NCBI GenBank assembly: GCA_903891325.1
Contig: CAITEC010000018.1
Location: 1 to 43,728 of the forward strand
DNA: 43,728 bases
Direction of reading: 5' to 3'
DNA from: an uncultured Opitutaceae bacterium
GTDB taxonomy: Bacteria > Verrucomicrobiota > Verrucomicrobiia > Opitutales > Opitutaceae
Position 1 is the first letter of the stretch; each line of letters begins with the position of its first letter. Both the position numbers and the translations under genes were made by a program. The notes under the pieces were generated by a model, which worked only from the letters and a program-made list of their open reading frames with translations, was not told the origin of the DNA and did not search any database. Shown one piece after another: positions 43,478 through 43,728 of the stretch.

Positions 43478-43591
43478 ATGAAGATCAACTCAAAGGATTT
43501 CCGCGTCCGGCCCGGCCAAACCGTCAAACTCCAGAAATGGCCAACCCTCGTTAAGCCTTTCTTCAAATCCCAGAAGCGCTATCACGAACAC
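43478..43591 (+). pseudogene. 5' fragment of a polyphosphate kinase 2 (PPK2) gene
   Basis: About 38 codons (MKINSKDFRVRPGQTVKLQK, then WPTLVKPFFKSQKRYHEH) read like the N-terminus of PPK2-family ADP/polyphosphate phosphotransferases, with the FRV-PG, KWPT and YKSKK-type landmarks. After that the frame continues only to a stop at 43669 with unrelated residues, and none of the other two frames continues the PPK2 helix region or reaches the Walker-type GxDAAGKDG site before the window ends. It is therefore a truncated remnant, just downstream of a tRNA gene. Confidence 0.6.
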
Positions 43592-43679
43592 CGAGGCGCG
43601 CAGCTGCGCGGTTGCTGCCTTGGGAACCGTCCAAGCGGCCCTCTCATTCCCTCTTTAGCCGCAGGATAAGCGGTCGATC

Positions 43680-43693
43680 GGCGAACGTTCGCC
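43680..43693. repeat. 14-bp perfect palindrome GGCGAACGTTCGCC
   Basis: A perfect palindrome in the sequence that replaces the PPK2 gene body near the window end. It could be a regulator site for a gene beyond the edge. The region 43592-43728 otherwise shows nothing I can name. Confidence 0.4.
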
Positions 43694-43728
43694 AAGCGCG
43701 ACTGCGCATCACCCAATTCGCCTCGGCC

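Noticed and set aside
43339..43566. Minus-strand frame near the window end that might be an integrase tail
   Set aside because: It overlaps the PPK2-like fragment in antisense, has no tyrosine-recombinase motif and is only 75 codons long.
43680..43693. LexA-type operator
   Set aside because: GAACGTTC lacks the 4-base spacer of the GAAC-N4-GTTC type box, and no SOS gene is adjacent.

Overview
This 43.7 kb window is G+C-rich chromosomal DNA from a bacterium. Several gene families point to Verrucomicrobiota, probably near Opitutaceae: two heparinase II/III-like proteins, a DUF5703/GH95-like protein, GH29 and GH36 glycosidases, a URO-D-like protein and a sodium:solute symporter. That placement is inferred from gene content; no rRNA gene is present. 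No insertion sequence, prophage or CRISPR array was seen.

Layout. (1) 44-11035 is a divergent polysaccharide-utilisation locus. The minus arm encodes an unrecognised protein, an exported GH95-like protein, an MFS transporter and a cytoplasmic heparinase-like protein. The plus arm encodes a Tat-exported heparinase-like protein and a GH29 alpha-L-fucosidase. A uronate- and fucose-containing glycan is the likely substrate class. (2) 11087-23243 holds a small DUF3309-like gene and then a dense signalling island: five histidine-kinase cores, seven receiver domains, one kinase-less CHASE3-PAS sensor and one transglutaminase-like protein. They form three operons with mostly 4-base start/stop overlaps. 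The only DNA-binding output is an XRE helix-turn-helix fused to a receiver, encoded next to the metal operon. (3) 23384-30135 is a Cu/Ag-type efflux locus: a secreted Cys-rich small protein, an outer-membrane factor, a CusB-like adaptor with a metal-binding domain, and a CusA-like pump with an extra C-terminal Met-rich domain. (4) 30196-36452 holds a GH36 alpha-galactosidase, a small membrane protein, a sodium:solute symporter, a PmtA-like methyltransferase and a URO-D-like protein. (5) 36676-38670 is an ArsR / SRPBCC / DUF899 cassette followed by a small membrane protein. (6) 38546-43076 holds a TPR lipoprotein-sized secreted protein, an M28 peptidase, a repeat-rich spacer, an SDR oxidoreductase, a DUF6582-like small protein and a luciferase-like oxidoreductase. 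(7) 43177-43728 holds a tRNA-Met(CAT) with a very clear terminator and then what looks like the 5' stub of a polyphosphate kinase 2 gene.

How the parts fit. The glycan genes describe breakdown outside the cytoplasm, import through MFS, and final depolymerisation inside. The signalling island looks like a multi-input phosphorelay with little direct DNA-binding output. Its XRE-receiver gene diverges from the metal-efflux genes across a short spacer, so control of metal resistance by the relay is a plausible but untested link. Start codons were chosen from domain starts, signal peptides, ribosome-binding sites and overlaps, and several are GTG.
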